Positions 39,487 through 50,750 of a stretch of 64,000 nt of DNA are shown in pieces. Below the pieces are notes generated by a model that saw only the letters and a program-made list of their open reading frames with translations, had not been told where the DNA came from and made no database searches. Made by a program: the position numbers and the translations under genes. The stretch covers positions 27,522,187 through 27,586,186 of the forward strand of contig OZ024858.1 in the NCBI GenBank assembly GCA_964017155.1, in the 5' to 3' direction. The first letter of the stretch is position 1. Each line of letters starts with the position of its first letter. The stretch comes from Oasisia sp. SBJ-2009. Lineage: Eukaryota; Annelida; Polychaeta; Sabellida; Siboglinidae.

Positions 39487-39950
39487 ATGTCCTGGTGCAA
39501 ACTGCAAAATAAATTATCCATGTTACGTGACATTGGTGACGTTTTATGTTTATAGATCATTACTATTTCGTTAAGAAGATGTCATAATCAAGTTAATTGT
39601 CATCACTTAGCTGACAGGAGGACGTGATACTGGGATCAGTGCCAGTTGCGCCGGACATGTAACTGCGTTTACGACAATGTTGCTGCGTAGCCTTGAGCCA
39701 TACCACATATGAATCTACACAGGTTGACTTGATTGCAACGTGACTTCGCTGGGGTACGCTATATTACAGAAATCTACATACACGTGCGGACAAGTCGGCT
39801 CATTACTTTGCATGTGAGATGTGCTATTTCTACAAATTGTGAACGGCAAGAAATGAAATGCTCGTTTAGTAGTTTTCGCTCAGGTAATTTCATTTTCGTT
39901 TGATAAGCTACTCATTTGGTGTCGGTGAGACAGTCGTGCGACTGCTCAGT

Positions 39951-40926
39951 ATGGATTTACGCAATCTGTCCGGTTGGAGCAACAACAGTGCTTATTGTCC
40001 CAACGACAATAACAATATCTCGTTAACAGAGATGCATGCAACAACATCTATCCATGCTCCAAACACGGCCGCATTTCTAATGAGTACGCTAGGACTACCA
40101 GGTAATCTACTCATAATGGCCGTGTACCTTCGAAGTATGACAACGTCTACCAGGGTATATATGTTTGCGTTGGCCGCCGTTGATTCCATCACTTGTATCG
40201 CAGGAGCATTCCTAACCACAGAAGTGCCGATTTCTGAGTTGATTATAACAGTTCTCCTGATGTCGGCCAGGTTTTCTGTACTGTTCTCCGTCTTCCTGCT
40301 TGCGTATTTGGCCACCGATCGGTTCAAGGCAGTCATGCGACCACATACGTTCACCTTAAGTGCTTCGCGAGCCAAATTGGCGCTAATTGTCATTGCCTTT
40401 GTGGCTGCTGCTTGCACAGCTGTGATATGGGTCTCAGATGCTCTTAATTACGAACTTTTCCGCAACACTTTTGTGATATGCATTACAATGTCCAGCGTCG
40501 TCGTAATGGCTATTTGCTACGTTGATGCTCAAACAGCTCAAAACCATTCGAACACGCGTTGGCTTTCAAGAAGACACACAGGACACCACCATAACCAAAA
40601 CATCATCGGCGAAGGCTACGGTCACCAACGTCAATGATATTACATCCAAACAAAACAAAACAGCTGTTAGAACATCTGCCAATGGTCAGACGCACGTCTA
40701 CAAGGATTTGATGCTCTTGTTCACCATTACGGCGGTCTTCGTCGTTTGCTGGACACCAGTTTTGCTGCACATTGCCGGGGTTTATGTATCGCATATACTA
40801 CATGGTGGGGTTATACTCAATTCGGCTGTGAACCCGTTCATGTACAGCGTAATAAGTAAGATGTTCCGAAGTGACGTCAGACATTTCTGGCGCAAGGCCC
40901 GCGCCACCCTCGCATCGTGCGTTTAA
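39951..40926 (+). pseudogene. Rhodopsin-family GPCR, disabled by a 14-bp deletion
   Basis: Paralogue of the intact gene at 47946-48920 and near-identical over most of its length. It starts MDLRNLSGWSNNS, has LPGN in TM1, DRF at the TM3 end, CWTP in TM6 and NPFMY in TM7. After ICYV (about 40525) fourteen bases present in the intact copy are missing, so the frame shifts at the end of TM5. The first half then runs on in a wrong frame, while TM6, TM7 and the C-terminus stay open in the correct frame (to 40926). Otherwise both halves look conserved, so the break is recent. It retains four residues between TM2 and TM3 that the intact copy lacks. Confidence 0.85.
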
Positions 40927-40948
40927 CTATCGCTCTCGATAAAAATGA

Positions 40949-42318
40949 TATTCTGCTCTCAGTGAACGGTTTAATCAAGGTGACATCGTGCTCTCAATGA
41001 ACACTTTGAATACAGTGACATCGTGTTCACAATTTATACTTTGAATACACTTACATCGGGTTCTCAATGAACACTTTAGACCATCTGACATCGTGCTATC
41101 AATGAACACTATGGACATCTGACAACGTGCTCTCAGTGAACACTTTGGACCATATGACATCGTGCTCTCAATGAACACTGTAGCCCATATGACATCGTGC
41201 TCTCAAGGAACACTTTAGACCATCTGACATCGTGCTCTCAATGAACACATTAGACCATCTGACATCGTGCTCTCAATGAACACTTTGGACCATCTGACAT
41301 CGTACTCTCAATGAACACTTTGGATCATTTGACATCGTGCTCTCAATGAACACTTTGGACCATCTGACATCGTGCTCTCAATAAACACTTTGGACCATCT
41401 GACATCGTGCTCTCAAGGAACACTTTGGACAATCTGACATCGTGCTCTCAATGAACACTTTGGACCATCTGACATCGTGCTCTCAAGGAACACTTTGGAC
41501 CATTTGACATCGTGCTCTCAATGAACACTTTGGACCATCTGACATCGTACTCTCAAGGAACACTTTGGACCATCTGACGTCGTGCTCTCAAGGAACACTT
41601 TGGACCATCTGACATCGTACTCTCAATGAACATTTTGGACCATCTGACATCGTGCTCTCAATGAACACTTTGGACCGTCTGACATCGTGCTCTCAATGAA
41701 CACTTTGGACCATCTGACATCGTACTCTCAATGAACACTTTGGACCATCTGACATCGTGCTCTCAATGAACACTTTGGACCATCTGACATCGTGCTCTCA
41801 ATTAACGCTTTGGACCATCTGATATCGTACTCTCAATGAACACTTTGGACCATCTGACATCGTGCTCTCAATGAACACTTTGGACCATCTGACATCGTGC
41901 TCTCAATGAACACTTTGGACCATCTGACATCGTACTCTAAATGAACACTTTGGACCATCTGACATCGTACTCTCAATGAACACTTTGGACCATCTGACAT
42001 CGTGCTCTCAATGAACACTTTGGACCATCTGACATCATGCTCTCAACGAACACTTTGGATCATCTGACATCGTGCTCTCAATGAACACTATGGACCATCT
42101 GACATCGTGCTCTCAATGAACACATTGGACCATCTGACATCGTACTCTCAATGAACACGTTAGACCGTCTGACATCGTGCTCTCAATGAATACTTTGGAC
42201 CATCTGACATCGTGCTCTCAATGAGCACTTTGGACTGTCTGATATCGTGCACTGAACGAACACTTTGGACCATCTGATACTGTGCTGTCAATGAATATTT
42301 TGGACCGTCTGACATCGT
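40949..42318 (+). repeat. 35-bp minisatellite, array A (~38 units)
   Basis: Unit: GACATCGTGCTCTCAATGAA then CACTTTGGACCATCT, period 35. It begins within 25 bases of the receptor stop codon; the first units are more diverged. Open frames in it are artefacts. Confidence 0.95.
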
Positions 42319-42489
42319 GTTATAAAAATATGTAACGTGTTAAGAACAATGCTTTGCAAACATAACCACCAACGACGATTGTCCTAATATTAGTGTTCAT
42401 GTTGAGACAACACGTTTAACAATATGATCGTCTACATTCCTATACCACAGATGGGTGTAATTTCTTATCTCGACAAATTGTGTTAACAT

Positions 42490-42807
42490 GTTTATGTGTT
42501 GTTGTAATTGTCGTTGTTGTTAGCGGTAGTAGCAATAGTAGTAATAGTAGTAGTAGTGGTAGTGTTAGTGTTAGTGGTAGTGGTAGTGGTAGTGGTAGTG
42601 GTAGTGGTAGTGGTAGGGGTAGTGGTATGGGTAGGGGTAGTGGTAGTGGTAGTGGTAGTGGTATGGGTAGGGGTAGTGGTAGTGGTAGTGGTATGGGTAG
42701 GGGTAGTGGTAGTGGTAGTGGTAGTGGTGGTAGTGGTGGTAGTGGTGGTAGTGGTGGTAGTGGTGGTAGTGGTGGTAGTGGTAGTAGTGGTGGTAGTGGT
42801 AGTAGTG

Positions 42808-42850
<43 letters not shown>

Positions 42851-43142
42851 CAGTAGCAGTAGCAGTAGCAGTAGCAGTAGCAGTAGCAGTAGCAGTAGCA
42901 GTAGCAGTAGCAGTAGCAGTAGCAGTAGCAGTAGCAGCAGCAGCAGCAGCAGCAGCCGTAGCCGTAGCCGTGGCATCGGCAGCGGCAGCGGCATCGGCAT
43001 CGGCAGCGGCAGCGGCAGCGGCAGCGGCAGCGGCAGCGGCAGCGGCAGCGGCAGCGGCAGCGGCAGCGGCAGCGGCAGCGGAGCGGCAGCGGTAGCGGTA
43101 GCGGTAGCAGTAGCAGTAGCAGTAGCAGTAGTCAATGTATTA
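42490..43142 (+). repeat. Trinucleotide/hexanucleotide array A (GTAGTG, AGT, AGTAGC, GGCAGC)
   Basis: Successive blocks of GGTAGT, GGTGGTAGT, AGT, AGCAGT, AGC and GGCAGC. Its flanks match those of the array at 50380-50750, but the inner motifs differ. Confidence 0.95.
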
Positions 43143-43411
43143 ATAGGAATAGTAGCAAAAGTAGTAGTAATTGCTGTTGTTATTATGTGGTTGTTGTTGC
43201 AGTCGTTGTTGCTGTTCTTTCTGTTATTGTTAGTGACATAGTATTGTAGTTGTTGTGGTGGTTTTCTTTATTTTCTACCCTTGTTGTTTTTGAGCGCGTT
43301 GTTGTCGTCGTCATTGTTTGGCGTCGTCGTCCAATGGTGTTCACATGTGTCTCCAGCTAACGTGATTTAACTAATTACTTGTTCCATATATACGGGCGAC
43401 AGCAAGGTCAA

Positions 43412-44235
43412 AAGACAACATCTAGCCAACTGTCGTATCAGTATTATACGACCCTTGGTGTACACTCACTGTCTCCGCCAATATATTTTGACGAAACCTG
43501 GCGATATGAGAAGGAATTCCACGAACAACCGGAATGTTGTATTTGCACGTTTCGTGTCTATTACATTTGCGGTCGTGCGTATTAAACGCCTGTTGGTGTG
43601 CAGTGTAGGATGCATACCTTCAATACAATGTACTATGGTACAGTGTACGAATAAATGAGGAATGTACAATGTCGCACTGATACATCATGCTGTCGGAAAT
43701 AATGCCTCTGTTTCTGGTCCATAACACTACAGTCGTCGACGTGTATACACTGGATGGCGGGTTTCAGAGTTTGTCTAAATTATGGATGTTATTATTTATT
43801 TTCGTCATCATCTACACAGTTGAGATTTATTTGCTGTGCTTTATTGTCTTCCGTGAAGCCGTGTTCCGTAGGACACGGGGCGAGTGTCAAGGATGGGGAC
43901 CACGCCTTTTGTAATTTATCACGTTTGTATGGATGTAATACCTCTAGGGATTTAGTTATCAACAGTAGGCGTGAAATGTATTCCATGTTTGAGTGAGTAC
44001 GTATAGTATAGTATAGTATAGTATAGTACGTAGAGAAAGAGCTGAATTTAGTATAGTCAGGGTGGTGATGTTATGCGTAGAGAAAGAGCTGAATTTAAGA
44101 TTGCGAAGTTGCATTGCACCATTACAATTCAATATTAATATCTGACATAACTGCTGAATTGTGCAGCTGGCCACGGAATGGGCTTAACTTTGTCTCTAGC
44201 CAATTGGCGTGACTGGGTACAAAAACAAACAAATC
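43412..44235. other. Intergenic spacer between duplication units
   Basis: No gene recognised. (GTATA)n at about 44001-44028 and a direct repeat GCGTAGAGAAAGAGCTGAAT-like pair at about 44028 and 44074. Confidence 0.5.
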
Positions 44236-44373
44236 TGAAGACGGAAGTTGAACTAGGCATTAGACACCAGCATAATACAAGACATTGCGTATCACCACCT
44301 GGGTGCCCTACAAGGGAAGCGATATACAGCAAGGTCGACGAGACGATGAAGAGACGAACTAGACGAGTACTGG

Positions 44374-44976
44374 CAGACATGCCACGTGATACGGATTACC
44401 CGTATCCGATACGGATTTTGGCGGGTTTTTAAGTGATACGGATTTTAATACGAATTTTAACTAAACTTATAGAGAACAGATTTTTAATCACATTATGCCT
44501 TGTATGCGTCACACAACTATACTGCATAATGGAATAATTGTTTACTGTTAGTGACTAAGTAAATCGATTCGAAACGAACGAACTAAGCCACCGATTATTG
44601 TATTGTAGCACGTAATAGACGGCGTACTGGTAAATTTAAGTGCTGAAAACTGCGGCAGGTGGCTTAACGGATGGGAACGGGGCGCGTGGCAGGCGCATGA
44701 CGATTATAAATAGCAGTACAGGAAATGGAGCTCGTCGCCGAGTGCAACGAATTGCGGTACGCAGTTTAAACGTGCTGAAATGAAGTAACACGTCGGTAAT
44801 CTTACAGAAAACTGGCCCCATTAATCGAAAAAAACCTATAAAACCTGTTTTAAAAAGGCCTAAATAATTTAGGCCAGTTAACTGGAAGATCTGATTAATG
44901 ATACGGATTGATACGGATTCTTACAAAATGTTAGGTCAAAAATACGGATTGCCATCCCAACAATGTGGCATGTCTG
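44374..44976. mobile_element. TIR transposon CAGACATGCCAC family, short copy (603 bp)
   Basis: Starts CAGACATGCCACGTGATACG and ends AATGTGGCATGTCTG, flanked by TACTGG at 44368-44373 and 44977-44982. It is inverted relative to the 26014-27401 copy and shares CCGTATCGGATACGG-type subterminal repeats, the GTAGCACGTAATAGACGGCG block and the TTAACTGGAAGATCTGATTA block. The uninterrupted relative at 432-443 confirms the insertion site and the 6-bp duplication. Confidence 0.9.
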
Positions 44977-45037
44977 TACTGGAAGAGTACCATCTGGTAG
45001 AAAATAGCGTAAGATAGGCAGATGTGGAAACAGGACA

Positions 45038-45178
45038 CTAAGGAGGAGGAGGAGGAGGAGGAGGAGGAGGAGGAGCAGGAGGAGCAGGAGGAGCAGGAGG
45101 AGCAGGAGGAGCAGGAGGAGCAGGAGGAGCAGGAGGAGCAGGAGGAGCAGGAGGAGCAGGAGGAGCAGGAGGAGGAGC
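45038..45178. repeat. (GGA)n / (GGAGCA)n microsatellite
   Basis: About 140 bases of GGA and GGAGCA units. Confidence 0.95.
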
Positions 45179-45250
45179 CCATCGGTTAATGACACAGTCG
45201 GGTTCCAGAATGATGAAGTGTCCGTGCATGTCACACTGCTCAAATGGCAT

Positions 45251-45729
45251 CAGAGCACCAGGAATTATAACGAACAGTTTTAAACGTGATGTGCAGTCAT
45301 GCTATTTATGTTCCACTTACATAATTATATAGATTGATGTTGTCATGTATTAGATAGGTTACGAAACATGGTTACAGTGATTTACCTATCTGCTGATTTA
45401 GAGTGGATGTGATTACAACTGCAGTTGCATGGAAATATTCAAATCAAATGCTCTTTCTGCCATTAATTTTACTGTATGCACAGAGGCTGGAACAACCTTG
45501 GTCGCCAGCAGCACGTCAGCACTTGCATGCGGAATGTGTAGTATGAATCACCTACAAGGTCATAGTTACATGTATATCGTGTTTTAGTATTTATCTATGT
45601 CTTACAGCAGGTGTCCTTGTGGATAGTAGCATGAGAAGTTAATAGTTTTTAGTTTTTTGGAAGACATTTGGTTCATGGTAAACGTATAGTTCACATAAGT
45701 GATGGTAAACATCAATTAAGCTAGGAAGA

Positions 45730-45730
<1 letters not shown>
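45251..45730. other. Intergenic sequence
   Basis: No gene recognised. Confidence 0.45.
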
Positions 45731-45827
<97 letters not shown>

Positions 45828-45873
45828 GTTTTCATTTAATGCTATGTTTTAATAGACGGCTAAGTTATATTCG

Positions 45874-45957
<84 letters not shown>
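45731..45957. repeat. (TA)n tracts
   Basis: TA runs at about 45731-45776, 45778-45821 and 45880-45957. Confidence 0.95.
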
Positions 45958-45958
<1 letters not shown>

Positions 45959-46797
45959 CCTCTTGCTAGCTTATTTGACAACTCTCGCATTGTTATAGAG
46001 ATAGAAAGAAAGAGATTGCTTAATCCATTGGTTTTGTAGCGCTACTCAGCTCGATCTTCGAAGATATTGTCGCATAAGAAGTTATTATTATTAACTAGAA
46101 TAACTTGATCGTACAAAACTGTTTCCACAGCCTGTCGTGATAAAGAGGATGCGATACTTTCTGAACTCGACCTTGTCTGAAGCACACCAGATCTACGGTG
46201 TTTTCTGCACATTTAGTGTACAGAGTTGGATGACATTCCAACATAATAGTAGTACTGTAAAAGTGAATATTCATCTTTGTGGCACGCATATATGATGTCA
46301 CATGTTATCAAAACTATCTCGTTTGCAAATAAAAAAATTAAAAACGAAAGAGGGGACAAATGATAATCCGTTGGGAAATCTGTATTTAGGAGAGTCACGT
46401 TTGAACATTAGGAAACTCTCGGGCAATACTGTACACTTAGACAATAAGCTGTCCTCTGTCTACCCGAATCGAGGATATTATCTTTTATGGGACCACTTTG
46501 ATTCTGTAGGTTACAATGAAATAAAAGAGGTTAAACCGTTTGAAAAGCGGAGAGACGAAACATTAAAAGAGCCCGGTACAATTCACAGTCCATTTCAAAT
46601 GATGACGTGTCAAACAATAGTTGCCTGGCTGCCGCTTGTCTCTGTGTCATGGTGCCAACTGTCAAATTAATGTTCCACACTACGTGATATAGGCGACTTT
46701 TTGTGTTGGCTAGTGATTCATTTGTCGATATGAAGATATCATAACAACGCCAGTCATTATCAAGGTATCAGCTCACGCTCTCAAACAGTGTCTTCGT

Positions 46798-47322
46798 TAA
46801 ACTGTCATCATGCTCTCCGCGAGCTTTGGACAAACTGGCATCGTTCTGTCAAACACCATTTGGACAAACTGACATCGTTCTGTCAAACACCATTTGGACA
46901 AACTGACATCGTTCTGTCAAACACCATTTGGACAAACTGGCATCGTTCTCTCAAACACCATTTGGACAAACTGGCATCGTTCTCTCAAACACCATTTGGA
47001 CAAACTGACATCACTCTCTCAAACACCATTTGGACAAACTGACATCGTTCTCTTAAACACCATTTGGACAAACTGACATCGTTCTCTCAAACACCATTTG
47101 GACAAACTGACATTGTTCTCTCAAACACCATTTGGACAAACTGACATCCCTCTCTCAAACACCATTTCGACAAACTGACATCACTCTCTCAAACACCATT
47201 TGGACAAACTGGCATCGTTCTCTCAAACACCATTTGGACAAACTGATATCGTTCTCTCAAACACCATTTGGACAAACTGACATCTTTCTCTCAAACACCA
47301 TTTGGACAATGTGACATATCTC
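46798..47322 (+). repeat. 34-bp minisatellite, expanded (~15 units)
   Basis: Unit: GACATCGTTCTCTCAAACAC then CATTTGGACAAACT. It is related in sequence to the 35-bp unit downstream of the same gene. Open frames are artefacts. Confidence 0.95.
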
Positions 47323-47945
47323 CCTGTAGGAATGCATTGGACCACATGTAAATAATATAGAACTAAAATATATTAACGCTATTAAAGATAGACAAAAATC
47401 ACAAAATGAACTTGATAAAACCCACAACACAGTTTAAATTATGATGTCTCAATATATTTGCCAGGGTACTTCCTCCCACCAGGTCCTGGGGCAAACTGCA
47501 AAAATCAATTATCCACGTTACGTGACATTGGCGACGTTTTATTTTCATAGATCATTAGTGTGACGATACGAAGATGTCATAATCAAGCTAATTGTCATCA
47601 CTTAACTGATAGGTGGACGTGATACTGGGATCAGTGCCAGTTGCACCGGACAGGCAACTGCGTTTACGACAATGTTGTTGCGTAGCCTTGAGCCACACCA
47701 CACATGAATCTACACAGTTTGACTTGATTGCAACGTGAATTCGCTGGGGTACGCTATATTACAGAAATCTACATACGCGAGCGGAGAAGTCGGCTCATTA
47801 CTTTGCATGTGAGATGTGCTATTTCTACAAACTGGGAACGGCAAAAACCGAAATGCTCGTTTACTAGTTTTCGCTCAGGTAATTTCATTTTCGTTTGATA
47901 ATCGACTAATTTCGTGGCGGTGTGACAGTAGTGCGACTGGTCAGT

Positions 47946-48920
47946 ATGGATTTACGCAATCTGTCCAGTTGGAGCAACAACAGTGCTTATCGTCCCAACG
48001 ACAATAACAATGTCTCGTTAACAGAGATGAATGCAACACAATCTACCCACGTTCTAAATACGGCCGCATTTATAATGAGTACGCTAGGACTACCAGGTAA
48101 TCTACTCATAATGGCCGTGTACCTTCGAAGTATGACAACGTCTACCAGGGTATATATGTTTGCGTTGGCCGCCGTTGATTCCATCACTTGTATCGCAAGT
48201 GCATCCCTAGCCATACACGTGCCGATTGCGACATTTCTTCTGATGTCGGCCAGGTTTTCTGTAATGTTCTCCGTCTTCCTGCTTGCGTATTTGGCCACCG
48301 ATCGGTTCAAGGCAGTCATGCGACCACATACGTTCACCTTAAGTGCTTCGCGAGCCAAACTGGCGCTAGTTGTCATTGCCTTGGTGGCTGCTGCTTGCAC
48401 AGCTGTGATATGGGTCTCAGATGCTCTTAATTACGAACTTTTCCGCAACACTTTTGTGATATGCATTACAATGTCCAGCGTCGCCGTTATGGTTGTTTGC
48501 TACGTTGTGATGGCAATAAAGATGCTCAAACAACTCAAAACCATTCGAACACGCGTTGGCTTTCAAGTAGGCGCACAGGACACCGTGACGACAACATCAT
48601 CGGTGATGGCTACGGTCACCAACGTCAATGGTATTACATCTAAACAAAACACAACAGCTGTTAGAACCTCTGCCAAAGGTCAGACACACGTCTACAAGGA
48701 TATGATGCTCTTGTTCACCATTACGGCGGTCTTCGTCGCTTGCTGGACGCCAATTTGGCTGCTCAGTGTTGGGGTTTATGTACCGAAAACACTAAAATCC
48801 ACGATTATACTCAATTCGGCTGTGAACCCGTTCATTTACAGCGTAATAAGTAAGATGTTCCGCAGTGACGTCAGACATTTCTGGCGCAAGGCCCGCGCCA
48901 CCCTCGCATCGTGCGTTTAA
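47946..48920 (+). CDS. Rhodopsin-family GPCR (orphan), intact
   Basis: A 324-residue single-exon receptor. I chose the ATG that gives MDLRNLSSW because the paralogue at 39951 shares it. N-glycosylation sites precede TM1 (NLS 5, NNS 11, NVS 22, NAT 29). TM1 has LPGN (49-52), TM2 AAVD (75-78), the TM3 end DRF (119-121) in place of DRY, then RPH (126-128). TM6 has CWTP (266-269) and TM7 NPFIY (294-298), followed by a short basic helix-8 region (KMFRSDVRHFWRKAR). There is no cysteine at the start of TM3 and none evident in ECL2, so the usual disulfide is lacking. It sits between two related minisatellites. Ligand unknown; plasma-membrane signalling is inferred from the family. Confidence 0.88.
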   Translation: MDLRNLSSWSNNSAYRPNDNNNVSLTEMNATQSTHVLNTAAFIMSTLGLPGNLLIMAVYLRSMTTSTRVYMFALAAVDSITCIASASLAIHVPIATFLLMSARFSVMFSVFLLAYLATDRFKAVMRPHTFTLSASRAKLALVVIALVAAACTAVIWVSDALNYELFRNTFVICITMSSVAVMVVCYVVMAIKMLKQLKTIRTRVGFQVGAQDTVTTTSSVMATVTNVNGITSKQNTTAVRTSAKGQTHVYKDMMLLFTITAVFVACWTPIWLLSVGVYVPKTLKSTIILNSAVNPFIYSVISKMFRSDVRHFWRKARATLASCV

Positions 48921-48938
48921 CTATCGCACTCTGGAAAA

Positions 48939-50208
48939 TGATATTGTGCTCTCAGTGAACGCTTTAGTCAAGGTGACATCGTGTTCTCAATGAACACTTT
49001 GAATACACTGACATCGTGTTCACAATTTATACTTTGAATACACTTACATCGTGCTCTCAACGAACACTTTAGACCATCTGACATCGTGCTATCAATGAAT
49101 ACTTTGGACCATCTGACATCGTGCTCTCAGAGAACACTTTGAATACACTGACATCGTGTTCTCAATTAATACTTTGGACCATCTGACATCGTGCTCTCAG
49201 TGAACACTTTGGACCATCTGACAACGTGCTCTCAAGGAACACTTTGGAGCATCTTAGATCGTACTTTCAGTGACCACTTTGGACTATCCGACATCGTGCT
49301 CTCAATGAACACTTTGGATCATCTGACATCATGCTCTCAATGAACACGTTGGACCGTCTGACATCGTGTCCTCAATGAACACTTTGGACCATCTGACATC
49401 GTACTCTCAATGAACACTTTGGACCATCTGACCTCGTGCTCTCAATGAATACTTTGGCCCGTCTGACATCATGCACTCAATGAACACTTTGGACCATCTG
49501 ATATTGTGCTCTCAATGAATACTTTGGACCATCTGACATCGTGCTCTCAATGAACACTTTGGACCATCTGATATTGTGCTCTCAATTAATACTTTGGACC
49601 ATCTGACATCGTACTCTCAATGAACACTTTGGACCATCTGACATCGTGCTCTCAATGAACACTTTGGACCATCTGACATCGTGCTCTCAATGAACAGTTT
49701 GGACCATCTGATATTGTGCTCTCAATGAACACTTTGGACCATCTGACATCGTGCTATCAATGAACACTTTGGACCATCTGACATCGTGCTCTCAATGAAC
49801 ACTTTGGACCGTCTGACATCATGCTCTCAATGAACACTTTGGACCATCTGATATTGTGCTCTCAATGAACACTTTGGACCATCTGACATCATGCTCTCAA
49901 TGAACACTTTGGACCATCTGATATTGTGCTCTCAATGAACACTTTGGACCGTCTGACATCGTGCTCTCAATGAACACTTTGGACCATCTGATATTGTGCT
50001 CTCAATGAACACTTTGGACCATCTGATATTGTGCTCTCAATGTCCACTTTTGAACATCTGACATCGTGCTCTCAAAGAACACTTTGGACCATCTGACATC
50101 GTGCTCTCAATGAACACTTTGGACCATCTGATATTGTGCTCTCAATGAACACTTTGGACCATTTGACATCGTGCACTCAATGAATACTTTGGCCCGTCTG
50201 ACATCGTA
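48939..50208 (+). repeat. 35-bp minisatellite, array B (~35 units)
   Basis: Same 35-bp unit as array A, with a GATATTGTGCTCTC variant interspersed more often here than in array A. Confidence 0.95.
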
Positions 50209-50379
50209 TTATAAAAACACACAACTTGTTAAGAACAGTGCGTTGCAAACATAACCACCAACGACGATTGTCCTAATATTTGTGTTCATGTTGGAACAAC
50301 ACGTTTGACAGTTTGGTCGTCTACATTACTGTACCACTTAATTTCTTGTCTCGACAAATTATGTTAAAATGTTGATGTG

Positions 50380-50468
50380 TTGTTGTAATTGTTGTTGCAG
50401 TTTCCGGTGCTGGTTTAATGTTGTTGTTGTTATTATTATTGTTGTTGTTATTGTTGCTGTTGCTGTTG

Positions 50469-50500
<32 letters not shown>

Positions 50501-50668
50501 GGTGGTGGTGGTGGTGGTGGTGGTGGTGGTGGTGGTGGTGGCGGTGGCGGTGGCGGTGGCGGTGGCGGTGGCGGTGGCGGTGGCGGTGGCGGTGGCGGTG
50601 GCGGTGGCGGTGGCGGTGGCGGTGGCGGTGGCGGTGGCGGTGGCGGTGGCGGTGGCGGTGGCGGTGGC

Positions 50669-50711
<43 letters not shown>

Positions 50712-50750
50712 GTATAGTAGTAGTAGTAGTAGTAGTAGTAGTAAATATAT
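50380..50750 (+). repeat. Trinucleotide array B (TTG, GGT, GGCGGT, GGC, AGT)
   Basis: Matches array A in its flanks, with different core motifs dominated by GGT and GGCGGT. Confidence 0.95.

Larger units (their letters stand above)
38402..43411 (+). repeat. Segmental duplication, unit A (~5.0 kb)
   Basis: Aligns collinearly with 46117-51053: ACTGTTTCCACAGCCTGTCG at the left edge, the receptor in the middle (offset 7995), and the CTAACGTG...ACTTGTTCCA block at the right edge. Contains a receptor pseudogene, minisatellites and a trinucleotide array. Confidence 0.9.
44240..45250. repeat. Dispersed repeat, copy B, interrupted by a transposon
   Basis: Paralogue of 300-540. It is split at TACTGG by the element at 44374-44976 and has expanded GGAGGA/GGAGCA repeats (45038-45178) where copy A has none. 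Confidence 0.65.

Noticed and set aside
40975..42018. Short MFIESTMSDGPKCSL-type frames on the minus strand
   Set aside because: Translation of the 35-bp minisatellite.
40949..42318. Possible CRISPR array (35-bp repeats)
   Set aside because: The repeats are contiguous without spacers; it is a minisatellite.
42440..43241. Leucine/proline, serine/glycine and valine homopolymer frames
   Set aside because: Trinucleotide array translated in different frames.
43687..43914. 75-codon frame with a hydrophobic segment
   Set aside because: No start context, homology, splice support or matching paralogue; likely chance.
46788..47314. Repeat protein with HLDKLTSFCQTPFGQTDI units
   Set aside because: Arises from the 34-bp minisatellite (102-bp frame cycle) without stops. 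Its copy number differs sharply between paralogues, and it has no signal of a coding start.
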